Assembly: GCA_027483005.1 (NCBI GenBank) | Contig: JAIXVN010000565.1 | Coordinates: 1 to 7,981, forward strand | DNA: 7,981 nt | Reading direction: 5' to 3' | From: Verrucomicrobiaceae bacterium | GTDB lineage: Bacteria; Verrucomicrobiota; Verrucomicrobiia; Verrucomicrobiales; Akkermansiaceae | Shown here: piece by piece, positions 1 through 6,610 of the stretch | How positions within the stretch are numbered: position 1 is the first letter of the stretch | How the letters are laid out: each line of letters opens with the position of its first letter | Made by a program: the position numbers and the translations under genes | Notes under the pieces: generated by a model | Told to the model about the DNA's origin: nothing | Seen by the model: the letters and a program-made list of their open reading frames with translations, nothing else | The model's database searches: none

Positions 1-1
1 C

Positions 2-118
2 TTCGTGAAGGTGAAGGACCGGTTTGGAAAAAACCGCCAAAGCGGCGCTCGAAGGATGAGGGGGGTGATCGAGCCGCTGTTCAGCCTGCGGGACTTGCAG
101 CGGGATCTTGGAGGATGA
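2..118 (+). CDS. 3' end of an unrecognised protein gene
   Basis: The second forward frame is open from the window edge to a TGA at 116-118 and encodes 38 C-terminal residues. The fragment begins FVKVKDRFGKNRQSGARRMR and ends LRDLQRDLGG. Most third codon positions are G or C, as in the genes that follow, while the competing open first frame lacks this bias, so this is taken as the real reading frame. The fragment is basic, with a hydrophobic stretch in its second half, and is too short to assign. The 185 bases that follow (119-303) hold no convincing gene, terminator or promoter. A TTGACG at 254-259 is followed 17 bases later only by a poor -10 candidate. Confidence 0.55.
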   Translation, partial: FVKVKDRFGKNRQSGARRMRGVIEPLFSLRDLQRDLGG

Positions 119-303
119 TTCGTGACGTCATGGAGGGTTGCCCATCGTGTCGCCCATTTCATCGACTTGCCTGGCGTTCGAAAATGATCCAAGTGGTTGA
201 CTCATTTTGTTGGAGGCGGCAGGACGTCCCAGCCCACGACCGGTTGTTTGACTTTGACGAAATGTCAGCGCATCCGTAGCCTGCCCAGTGTAGTTTTATC
301 TCC

Positions 304-966
304 ATGAAATGTCCCAGATGCGTGCAGAGAATCCACCGGGCGGCCGGTGGTTGTCCGCATTGTGGATTCACGCTTGCACATGCTGACAAGCTGTTTGGTG
401 CTGAGGATCTTCACCTGAGAACTCTTTCGGATTCGGCGGGCTTGATGCGTCGTGACGAACAGGGGCGATTGCAGTCCGTGATGCAGCGGTTCAATCGACG
501 TTTCCCGCAGTTGTTCGTGGCGGTGCACACGAGATCGTTCGGTGGGTTGGCCAATCTACGGCAGTTCGGCCTCTGGTTTCTGAATCGGACGAAGTTTGAG
601 GATTCGCCATCAAACTTGGGCAATCGTTCGGCGATCCTGCTGGTGATGGATGCTGATTCGAAGTCGGCGGGGATTTCGTTCGGCTACGCGCTGGATGCTT
701 TTCTGGATGAGGAGGACACGTTTCAATGCCTGGCCCGTGCTCATGCCTATTGGCTGGAGGGGCGGCATGCCGACGGGCTGGTCAAGGCAATCGAGCAGCT
801 GATCGTCATTCTGAAGAAGCGCAGTCGGAAAGTTCGTCGTGATCCTGCACGTTTCGAACGAAAAGTCTCAAGGCCCGCGCAGATCGATGCGCTGGCTCAG
901 AACATCCAGGGCGGCAGCAGGGCTGAACATTCCAACAGATCTGGAAATTGGGAGGAGATTCCGTGA
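304..966 (+). CDS. Zinc-ribbon and TPM-domain protein
   Basis: The 220-residue protein opens with a zinc-ribbon signature: Cys3-x2-Cys6, then Cys17-x2-Cys20. Residues about 45-175 resemble a TPM domain (the TPM_phosphatase / Psb32 family). The supporting features are a helical N-terminal part, a central hydrophobic strand SAILLVMDADSKSAGISFGY (about 109-128) matching the usual 'G(I/V)LLL..D...r...I..GYgle' core, and a final helix containing GLVKAIEQLIVIL. The last 45 residues are basic and low in hydrophobicity. There is no signal peptide or membrane segment, so it is probably cytoplasmic. TPM domains are linked to photosystem repair in plants and to membrane proteins of unknown role in bacteria, so no reaction is assigned. 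The ATG at 304 has no clear Shine-Dalgarno site. The stop overlaps the start of the next gene, which suggests the two products act together. Confidence 0.75.
   Translation: MKCPRCVQRIHRAAGGCPHCGFTLAHADKLFGAEDLHLRTLSDSAGLMRRDEQGRLQSVMQRFNRRFPQLFVAVHTRSFGGLANLRQFGLWFLNRTKFEDSPSNLGNRSAILLVMDADSKSAGISFGYALDAFLDEEDTFQCLARAHAYWLEGRHADGLVKAIEQLIVILKKRSRKVRRDPARFERKVSRPAQIDALAQNIQGGSRAEHSNRSGNWEEIP
951..957 (+). promoter_or_regulatory. Ribosome binding site fixing the start at 963
   Basis: GGAGGAG lies five bases before the GTG at 963-965. It favours that GTG over an in-frame TTG at 948, which sits upstream of this site. It lies inside the end of the TPM-domain gene, so the downstream gene is probably translated by coupling. 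Confidence 0.7.
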
Positions 967-1982
967 GGCGCGGCTTACTGATCGCCTGCGTTGTGGTTTC
1001 CTCGGTGCAGGTCCAGGCTGTTGAGTCCCCGCTGCCGACCTGGGCGGAGGCTGACCGAGCGGACGTGAAGGCGGGTAGATGGATTCCGGGCAGCTTGCTG
1101 CTGACCGATGAAGTTCCAGCGGGTGAGGCACCCCCGGAGAAGCGGGAGCCGCTTCCGGAGCCGACGGCCGAGGAATTGGCGGTCGATCCGACACCTCTCA
1201 TTCAAGTTCCGGAGTCGTTCCTGAGCGACTATTTCAATGAGCGTCCGAAGTCCCGGCTTATCGATCCGCAGAGGCTGTTGTCGTCCTGGCAGTTTCAGGA
1301 TCGTCTCGCGTTTCTGGATCACCATGCGACGGATTCATCAGTCGATCTCGTCATCTATGTCTTTGGCATGAACCAGGAGATCCCGGGTCAGGTGCGGGTG
1401 GAGGAACTCGCGGAGCGGCTCTATTCCACCGGGCGCCAAACGGCGGTGATTTGCTATTTTCTCGGGGCTCCCAAGCGGTCTGTCTTGTATCTGAGCCCCT
1501 CGTTGACCGACAAGGTGTCGGGCATTGAGCAGAATCGGGCACTGCAGAGTTCGGTCGTCAAGTCGATGGAGAAGTCCGACGCGGTGGACCAACTGGAGGC
1601 ATTTTCCCTACAGATGTCGATCCGGCTCTACTGGTTGGAGCGGATGCTTTCGGGAGGGGTGATTCCTGAGGGCATCATTTCAGGAAATGAGGAACCGGAG
1701 CCGAAAGTGATGGTGCCGGGGGCCTCCGAGAGGCTGAACAGGATGATTCCGCCGCAATGGCGTTTGCCGGGTGGCGTGATTCTTGGGGGAATCCTGGTGA
1801 CAGCTTCCATGAGCGTGTGGCTGCGTCAGCGGGTGCGGTATCGTTTTCCCGAGTTCGAGGTCGAACCGCGGTTGGGCGGAGATCATGGTGCGGGGATCGG
1901 GGCGGTGATTTCCTTCGCGGATGCCTCGGTGTCGCCTGCCCAGCAACGCGACCAAGTGCCGGATGATCTCGGGCGTTCCTGA
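963..1982 (+). CDS. Secreted or membrane-anchored protein of unknown function, coupled to the TPM gene
   Basis: From the GTG at 963 the product is 339 residues. Residues 1-19 form a signal peptide (MRRGLLIACVVVSSVQVQA). A proline- and acid-rich linker follows (about 50-80), then a globular region (about 85-230) with a hydrophobic strand VDLVIYVFGMNQEIP (127-141) and AVICYFLGAPKRSVLYLSPS (161-180). A transmembrane helix lies at about 269-286. The C-terminal tail contains GAGIGAVISFADAS (309-322) and a QQRDQVPDDL stretch. If the signal peptide is cleaved, the globular part is periplasmic and the tail cytoplasmic. The stop of the TPM-domain gene (964-966) overlaps this start, giving GTGA. I do not recognise the family. 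The strand and helix pattern of the globular part could be a diverged TPM-like fold, which is inference only. The gene is not truncated and its G-rich third positions match its neighbours. Confidence 0.7.
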   Translation: MRRGLLIACVVVSSVQVQAVESPLPTWAEADRADVKAGRWIPGSLLLTDEVPAGEAPPEKREPLPEPTAEELAVDPTPLIQVPESFLSDYFNERPKSRLIDPQRLLSSWQFQDRLAFLDHHATDSSVDLVIYVFGMNQEIPGQVRVEELAERLYSTGRQTAVICYFLGAPKRSVLYLSPSLTDKVSGIEQNRALQSSVVKSMEKSDAVDQLEAFSLQMSIRLYWLERMLSGGVIPEGIISGNEEPEPKVMVPGASERLNRMIPPQWRLPGGVILGGILVTASMSVWLRQRVRYRFPEFEVEPRLGGDHGAGIGAVISFADASVSPAQQRDQVPDDLGRS

Positions 1983-2019
1983 CGATTGACTCGCAGGAGT
2001 CGTGGCGCGAGAACGGGTC

Positions 2020-2622
2020 ATGACCGATTGGGAATCGCGCTACCGTCGGGGTGACACGCCTTGGGAGAAGGGTGAGGCGGCTCCACCGTTGATTGAACTG
2101 GTTTCCCGCTGGCAAGCGGATCCGGTCTGGGGTGGGGGGCCGGTGCTGGTGCCGGGTTGCGGATTCGGCCATGATGTGCGGGAAATTGCGCGCATGGGAG
2201 TGCCGGTGGTCGGGCTCGACCTCTCGTCGGCGGCGTTGGAAGCAGCGGACGGGTTCGAGAAAGCCGGAGCAGAGGTTTATCTGCGAGCGGATTTGTTTGA
2301 TCGCAGTTGGTGGCCGGAGCAGGGCGTGTCGGCCTGGTGGGAGCATACATGCTTCTGCGCGATCGATCCAGCGGACCGCCCCAGGTATGCCGGGGCCGCG
2401 GGGGCGCTGGTGAGGCCCGGAGGGTGGTTGTGCGGAGTTTTTTTCCTGACGCCGAATGATCCCGGAGAGGAGGGGCAGGGGCCGCCGTTTGGTGCCACAA
2501 AGGAAGAGATCATTAAGGGGTTGGAGCCTTGGTTTGAGTTCGTCGAAGGCTGGGTGCCTGCGACCGGGTATCCGGGACGGTTGGGGCGGGAGTGGTTGGC
2601 GATCTTTCGCAGGCGAGCATGA
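2020..2622 (+). CDS. TPMT-family SAM-dependent methyltransferase
   Basis: The 200-residue protein has the hallmarks of the thiopurine S-methyltransferase family (PF05724), which includes thiol and halide methyltransferases. Residues 4-15 give WESRYRRGDTPW, the family's N-terminal signature. Residues 42-53 give VLVPGCGFGHDV, the glycine-rich SAM loop. VVGLDLSS (63-70) carries the acidic residue that binds the SAM ribose. EHTCFCAIDP (108-117) and GPPF (154-157) match later family motifs. It is likely a cytoplasmic methyltransferase acting on a small thiol, halide or metalloid; the substrate cannot be read from sequence. The ATG at 2020 is preferred because the family signature follows directly. 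A GTG at 2002 would add six residues, but the AGGAG at 1995-1999 is only two bases from it. The gene lies about 40 bases after its neighbour and may share its transcript. Confidence 0.85.
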   Translation: MTDWESRYRRGDTPWEKGEAAPPLIELVSRWQADPVWGGGPVLVPGCGFGHDVREIARMGVPVVGLDLSSAALEAADGFEKAGAEVYLRADLFDRSWWPEQGVSAWWEHTCFCAIDPADRPRYAGAAGALVRPGGWLCGVFFLTPNDPGEEGQGPPFGATKEEIIKGLEPWFEFVEGWVPATGYPGRLGREWLAIFRRRA

Positions 2623-2725
2623 CACTCTGAGGCGCTTTCATCGAGGCAGCCTTCTTTGAATGATCCCATCCGCAGGGTTGCGGGATGCGGAACAGGGAGG
2701 TAAGCTGCCCCATTCCGACCCCGAG

Positions 2726-3706
2726 ATGTCGAACCTTCACCCAATCCTCCTTCTGGTCATTCTGCCTGTCATGGCGCTGGCCGCACCCGAAAGGCCTTAT
2801 TTCAACGACAAGAAGGCACCCGAGAACCGCAAGGACCTGGAGGCCATTCAGAAAACCCTGACTTCCGTGCTGCCAAAGGCGAGGGAGGCGACAGTCTGCA
2901 TCGACATTGGCGAAGGCAGTGGCAGTGGGGTGATCGTGTCGGCTGAGGGACTGGTTCTCACGGCTGCACACGTGGCCGGTGGGGTGGGCAAGGAGCTGAC
3001 GGTGATCCTGGAGGATGGCAAGCGGCTGAAGGCGGAGTCGATGGGCCTCGTTTCCACCACGGATTGCGCGATGGTGAGAATCACGGAGAAGGGCACTTAT
3101 CCGTTTGTGATGATGGATCGCGAGAACAGCACAAAGCTGGGGGATTGGGTGTTCTCGCTCGGGCACTCCGGTGGCTTTGACAAGGATCGCGGGTCGGTGG
3201 TCAGGCTCGGCAGGCTGGTCCGCATGGCGGAAACGACGATCCAATCGGACTGCACGCTGATTGGTGGCGACTCGGGCGGTCCTCTCTTTGATCTCGAAGG
3301 CCGTCTGATCGGCATTCACTCTCGCGTAGGGGAGGTACTGGCGCAGAACATGCATGTGCCGATTCAGGAGTTCCTGACCCATTGGGACGAAATGACGAGG
3401 GGCGAGTTTGTCGGCGATGGTCCATTTGCCAAGAAGCCTGAGACGGGCAAGGGTTTCCTCGGACTGGCTACCGAACCCCGTCCTGAAGGTGGCCTGAAGG
3501 TGACGAAGGTGGGCCGTGAAAGCCCGGCCGAAAAAGCCGGCGTCAAGGAGGGGGACGTGCTCCTCAAGCTGAACGGAAAGGTTCTCCAATCACGCGAAGA
3601 TCTCCAGAACCTGCTCAAGGAAATGGCTCCTGGAGACAAGATGGCCCTTGAACTGCTCAAGAAGGGCAAGCCCGAAACCCTCGAAATGAAACTCGGTGAA
3701 CGCTAG
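2726..3706 (+). CDS. HtrA-like secreted serine protease with one PDZ domain
   Basis: The 326-residue protein starts with a signal peptide (about 1-20, HPILLLVILPVMALAA). A trypsin-like S1C domain (about 45-225) carries a complete triad: His82 in LTAAHVAGG, Asp113 in TTDCAMV, and Ser183 in GGDSGGPL. The oxyanion-loop glycines are present. A PDZ domain occupies about 243-326, with the ligand-loop region GFLGLATEP and the AGVKEGDVLLKLNG core. The protein should be exported and act as a periplasmic or envelope protease or chaperone of the DegP/DegS type. It is shorter than DegP and has one PDZ rather than two. The ATG at 2726 is chosen because the signal peptide follows directly. It has no close Shine-Dalgarno site, although AGGGAGG lies at 2694-2700. 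An in-frame ATG at 2660 would place 22 unlikely residues before the signal peptide. The next gene starts inside this one, so the two are probably co-translated. Confidence 0.88.
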   Translation: MSNLHPILLLVILPVMALAAPERPYFNDKKAPENRKDLEAIQKTLTSVLPKAREATVCIDIGEGSGSGVIVSAEGLVLTAAHVAGGVGKELTVILEDGKRLKAESMGLVSTTDCAMVRITEKGTYPFVMMDRENSTKLGDWVFSLGHSGGFDKDRGSVVRLGRLVRMAETTIQSDCTLIGGDSGGPLFDLEGRLIGIHSRVGEVLAQNMHVPIQEFLTHWDEMTRGEFVGDGPFAKKPETGKGFLGLATEPRPEGGLKVTKVGRESPAEKAGVKEGDVLLKLNGKVLQSREDLQNLLKEMAPGDKMALELLKKGKPETLEMKLGER

Positions 3707-4694
3707 ATTTTTCCCCATTCTGCTGGCACTTGACCTCACGACCGCCAGCTACGGTGTGCAGAGCCTGGAAGGCGACCTTCGCAAGAACGGTGATGCCGTG
3801 GTCTCGATCTTCGAAGACCAACGCGCCGTTCTGCAGCGTTCCAGCGCGGTGATACGGGAGGGGCGCAAGGACCTCTGTTATGGCGTCGTGATTTCCGCCG
3901 ACGGCTACATCCTGACCAAGGCCAGCGAGGTCCAGAAGATCAGCTCGCTTTCGGTGATCGTGAACGAGACGAAGTATGACAACGCCAAGGTGGTGGCCAC
4001 GGATCCGACCTGGGATGTGGCCCTGATCAAGGCCGATGCCCAGGGGCTGTTTCCCGTTTCCTATGCGCCAAGTGCGGATCTGCCCCAAGGCACCTGGGTG
4101 GTGGCGAACGGCGCTTCGAGCACCACAAGACGTCGCGCCCTGGTCGGCATCATCAGTGCCAAGCCCCGTGAGATCCCGGCCTCGGGCGGTGCGGCCCTCG
4201 GGGTCATTTTGAAAAAGGATTCCAAGGGACTTGAGATCGAGGCCGTGAACGAAAAAAGCGGCGCGCAGGAAGCGGGTCTTCAGAAGGGCGATCAGATCAC
4301 GGCCCTGGATGGCAAGAAGGTCTCCAAGATCGAGCAGATGGCCGAGTTCATGAAGGACAAAAAGGCCGGGGCCCTGGTGAAGGTCAGCATCAAGCGCGCC
4401 GGAAAGGAACAGGAGCTTGATGTGCGCCTCGCCGCCAAAGGGGAACTCTTCGACGAGAAATCACGCAATGATCAGATGAGCGGCAGGTTTTCCCAGCGCC
4501 GCACCGGATTTCCAAGAGTCATCCAGCATGATATCCTCGGAAATGAAGAATCCGTCGGTGGCCCGCTTCTCGACCTTGAGGGCCGCTGCATCGGCATGAA
4601 CATCGCGCGAGCCGACCGAGCACAGAGCTTCGCGATTCCGGTCGAGGATTTGAAGATTCTCGCGGAGCAACTGACCAAGAACGCCGCGCACTGA
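3696..4694 (+). CDS. HtrA-like pseudoprotease with a PDZ domain inserted in the protease fold
   Basis: The 332-residue product has a probable signal peptide (about 1-18) and then an S1C-like first barrel (about 30-140). GYILTKASEV (70-79) aligns without gaps to the GLVLTAAHV segment of the preceding protein, so the catalytic His is Ser77. Asp107 in TWDVALI is kept. After a second-barrel start (RRRALVGIISAKPREI, 145-160) comes a whole PDZ domain (about 166-248, with AGLQKGDQITALDGKKV). The trypsin fold resumes at VIQHDILGNEESVGGPLLDL (275-294), where the nucleophile position is Val287. It ends with SFAIPVEDL (311-319). It is probably an exported, catalytically dead HtrA relative that binds peptides or regulates its neighbour; that role is inference. 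The start is well bounded: an in-frame TGA at 3687-3689 leaves the GTG at 3696 as the only start ahead of the signal peptide. It overlaps the protease gene by 11 bases. Confidence 0.8.
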   Translation: MNARFFPILLALDLTTASYGVQSLEGDLRKNGDAVVSIFEDQRAVLQRSSAVIREGRKDLCYGVVISADGYILTKASEVQKISSLSVIVNETKYDNAKVVATDPTWDVALIKADAQGLFPVSYAPSADLPQGTWVVANGASSTTRRRALVGIISAKPREIPASGGAALGVILKKDSKGLEIEAVNEKSGAQEAGLQKGDQITALDGKKVSKIEQMAEFMKDKKAGALVKVSIKRAGKEQELDVRLAAKGELFDEKSRNDQMSGRFSQRRTGFPRVIQHDILGNEESVGGPLLDLEGRCIGMNIARADRAQSFAIPVEDLKILAEQLTKNAAH

Positions 4695-4695
4695 T

Positions 4696-6114
4696 TCAGG
4701 ACGTCTGCTCGCGGTGTTTCTTGAAGATCGCCAGCGTGCGGGCGCGTTCGGTGGCGTGATCGACGATGGGCAGTGGATAACCCGGAACCAACGGGCGTCC
4801 GTCCTTGGGTGGTTCCATCAGACGCACTGCAGGCACTGCGGCCAGTTCCGGAACCCAGCGCTTGATGTAGATGCCCTGTGGGTCGTAACGGGCGCTCTGG
4901 GACCAGGGGTTCTGAATGCGGAAATAGGGTGCGGCGTCCGCCCCGGTGCCAGCCGACCATTGCCAACCGCCGTTGTTGGAGGCGATTTCACCATCGAGGA
5001 GATGCTGCATGAAGAAGGACTCACCATGGCGCCAGTCGATGTGGAGGTCCTTGGTCAGGAACATGGCAGTGATCATGCGGACGCGGTTGTGCATGAAGCC
5101 GGTGGCGAGGAGTTGGCGCATGCCGGCGTCGATGATTGGAAAGCCGGTCCGGCCTTGCTTCCAGGCGTCGAACTTCCAATCCGGCTCATCCCAGGGAAGG
5201 CCGCGCCAGTCGGCGTTGAATTCCTCGTCCAGAACGTTTGGAAAGTGGTGGAGGATGGCGAAGTAGAACTCCCGCCAGGCGAGTTCCTTGATGAAGATTT
5301 CGATCCCACCTCGCTCTTGGCTGGAGGCGCTGGACATGGCCGCCATTGCTTTCGCGTAGAGGGTCCGAATCGAAATCAGTCCGAAGCGCAGATCCTGGGA
5401 GAGTCGCGAAGTGGCTTCCTCGGCGGGGAGATCGCGCAGAGCCCCATAACGGCCGACCCGCTGGTCGATTGCTTGCTTCATTCGCTGGCGGGCTGCCTTT
5501 TCTCCAGGTTCAAGGAGTTCGCCATCGGGCTGCTCGATCCGCCAGGTCGAGAGGGTGGGGAGGGGAAGCGAGTCTGGACTTCCCGGCGTACGCAGGTTTT
5601 CCGGCTTCGAAACGGGTGTGGCTTTGGGCTTGGCCAGCCAATTTCTGGAGTAGGGCGTGTAAACCCGGTAGGGGAGTCCACCTTGAGTCAGGATTTCATC
5701 GGGATGGTGCAGGGCGGCATCGGCATGGCTGTGGCACTCGATCCCGATCTCCGCACACGCGGACCTCAGACGGCGCTCAGTCTCCTTTCCGAATGGATCG
5801 GGATCGCCGTTGAAATGGATGGCTATGGCTCCAGACTCCTTGACCAGTCGCAGGAGTTCCTCGACCGCCTCCCCCTGGCGAATCACCAGGCGGCCTCCGA
5901 TGGTGGTGAGGTTGCCGGCCAGCGAAGCCAGGCAGCCACAAAGGAAATGCTGTCGCTTCGGGCCCGTCCAGTGGTGTGACTCCTTCCACTGGCTCAGGAT
6001 GTAGACCGGGATGACAGGCAGGCCGCTTTCCGCAGCAGCGGACAAGGCCAGGTTATCGGTGATTCTCAGATCGCGTCGGAACCAGTGGATCACGGTGGCG
6101 GTTGCGGCAGGCAT
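4696..6114 (-). CDS. phrB: Deoxyribodipyrimidine photolyase (class I CPD photolyase)
   Basis: The 472-residue protein matches E. coli PhrB in length and layout. It uses FAD and blue light to split cyclobutane pyrimidine dimers in DNA. The N-terminal antenna (Rossmann) domain begins TVIHWFRRDLRITDNLAL (7-24). The C-terminal FAD domain (about 220-472) contains SRLSQDLRFGLIS, ELAWREFYF (277-285, holding the dimer-contacting Glu and Trp), GRTGFPIIDAGMRQL (321-335), MHNRVRMI, DWRHGE and NNGGWQW. By alignment from memory with E. coli, the electron-transfer Trp triad is intact at Trp308, Trp361 and Trp384. The antenna cofactor cannot be decided here. The ATG at 6114 lies seven codons before the HWFRRDL motif and has no obvious Shine-Dalgarno site. 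The stop is one base from the stop of the pseudoprotease gene on the other strand. The small AP2-like gene lies 51 bases upstream and may be co-transcribed. Confidence 0.95.
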   Translation of the reverse strand: MPAATATVIHWFRRDLRITDNLALSAAAESGLPVIPVYILSQWKESHHWTGPKRQHFLCGCLASLAGNLTTIGGRLVIRQGEAVEELLRLVKESGAIAIHFNGDPDPFGKETERRLRSACAEIGIECHSHADAALHHPDEILTQGGLPYRVYTPYSRNWLAKPKATPVSKPENLRTPGSPDSLPLPTLSTWRIEQPDGELLEPGEKAARQRMKQAIDQRVGRYGALRDLPAEEATSRLSQDLRFGLISIRTLYAKAMAAMSSASSQERGGIEIFIKELAWREFYFAILHHFPNVLDEEFNADWRGLPWDEPDWKFDAWKQGRTGFPIIDAGMRQLLATGFMHNRVRMITAMFLTKDLHIDWRHGESFFMQHLLDGEIASNNGGWQWSAGTGADAAPYFRIQNPWSQSARYDPQGIYIKRWVPELAAVPAVRLMEPPKDGRPLVPGYPLPIVDHATERARTLAIFKKHREQTS

Positions 6115-6165
6115 GTTGCCGAAGAAAGACGGAATTCATCCGTGTGCAATGCCGATCCGGAGGGC

Positions 6166-6426
6166 TCAGCGCTCGAGCAGCAGCTTTTCCGCCTTGCGGA
6201 CAGCAGTCGGGGTCAGTTTTCCTTGAACCCTCTTTGATGAGTCCAGCAGGGCCTTGAGGTCGCTGAGTGCCGATTCCGCCGCATCCAAGGATTTTTTTCC
6301 GCCGCCATAATGCTTGTCGGAAAAGTACTTGGTGAAGGTGGTGCCGCCGCGGCTGAGACAGAGCCTCCATCCCTGAAAAGCCGTATGCTCATAGGTGAAC
6401 CGGGTTAAGTTGCGCTTGGACCTCAT
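6166..6426 (-). CDS. Small AP2-like DNA-binding domain protein
   Basis: From the ATG at 6426 the product is 86 residues. The central part FQGWRLCLSRGGTTFTKYF (17-35), then SDKHYGGGKKSLDAAESAL (36-54), fits the pattern of bacterial AP2/ERF-like domains. These have short beta strands beginning with a Gly-Trp-Arg, a KYFSD turn, a basic Tyr-Gly-Gly stretch, then one amphipathic helix. The C-terminal tail is lysine-rich and probably helical. Such domains bind DNA through the sheet and occur in homing endonucleases, integrases and small stand-alone proteins. This one is stand-alone, and its target is unknown. A GTG at 6450 would add eight residues and has an AGGGG about 11-12 bases upstream, so the start is uncertain. 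It lies just upstream of, and on the same strand as, the photolyase gene, and diverges from rpoA. Assignment to AP2 is by pattern only. Confidence 0.65.
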   Translation of the reverse strand: MRSKRNLTRFTYEHTAFQGWRLCLSRGGTTFTKYFSDKHYGGGKKSLDAAESALSDLKALLDSSKRVQGKLTPTAVRKAEKLLLER

Positions 6427-6437
6427 CGGTATGGGGG

Positions 6438-6455
6438 AGAGAGTTTTCACTCTCT
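6438..6455. repeat. Perfect inverted repeat at the start of the AP2-like gene
   Basis: AGAGAGT (6438-6444) and ACTCTCT (6449-6455) form a perfect 7-base inverted repeat around a four-base loop. It covers the alternative GTG start at 6448-6450 of the AP2-like gene. It could be a small operator or an RNA hairpin masking that start; no function is shown. Confidence 0.45.
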
Positions 6456-6547
6456 AAAGTGCCCCTTGTTTTCAAAGAACGCCATCCCTTTTTCGTGAAA
6501 CAGGAGGCATTTTGCCAAAAGAACGACCGAATCACGGAAAAAAGCCT

Positions 6548-6575
6548 TTGCAAGCCGTGGGGCATTCCGTTTAGT
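6548..6575 (+). promoter_or_regulatory. Possible sigma-70 type promoter for rpoA
   Basis: TTGCAA (6548-6553) resembles a -35 box and TTTAGT (6570-6575) a -10 box, with 16 bases between them. It would give a leader of roughly 90-95 bases containing the stem-loop at 6611-6651. The match is moderate. The rest of the divergent region holds no other convincing promoter that I can see. Confidence 0.35.
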
Positions 6576-6610
6576 CGCCGCCCGCGCGAGCCTTAGCAAC
6601 CGCCGTCGGT

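Noticed and set aside
123..130. Perfect 8-base palindrome TGACGTCA as an operator
   Set aside because: A single short palindrome with no second copy or promoter nearby; expected by chance.
159..389. 76-codon minus-strand frame in the first intergenic region
   Set aside because: It overlaps the zinc-ribbon start of the TPM gene, lacks codon bias and shows no motif.
948..962. TTG at 948 as start of the membrane-anchored protein
   Set aside because: It lies upstream of the GGAGGAG site, which is correctly spaced for the GTG at 963, and it would put acidic residues ahead of the signal peptide.
1675..2625. 316-codon minus-strand reading frame opposite the methyltransferase
   Set aside because: The translation is Pro/Arg-rich, as expected of a shadow frame in GC-rich DNA, and it covers the clear TPMT signatures on the plus strand.
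2667..2687. Imperfect hairpin (CATCCGCA / TGCGGGATG) after the methyltransferase gene as a terminator
   Set aside because: It has a bulge and no following T-tract.
2513..3589. 358-codon minus-strand reading frame opposite the HtrA-like protease
   Set aside because: No recognisable domain; it lies over a protease with a complete triad on the plus strand.
4714..5979. 421-codon plus-strand reading frame opposite the photolyase
   Set aside because: The photolyase on the other strand is unambiguous by motif and length; this frame shows no domain and has no ribosome binding site.
6129..6143. Five-base inverted repeat between the AP2-like gene and the photolyase as a minus-strand terminator
   Set aside because: The stem (ACGGA / TCCGT) is too short and the following pyrimidine stretch is interrupted.
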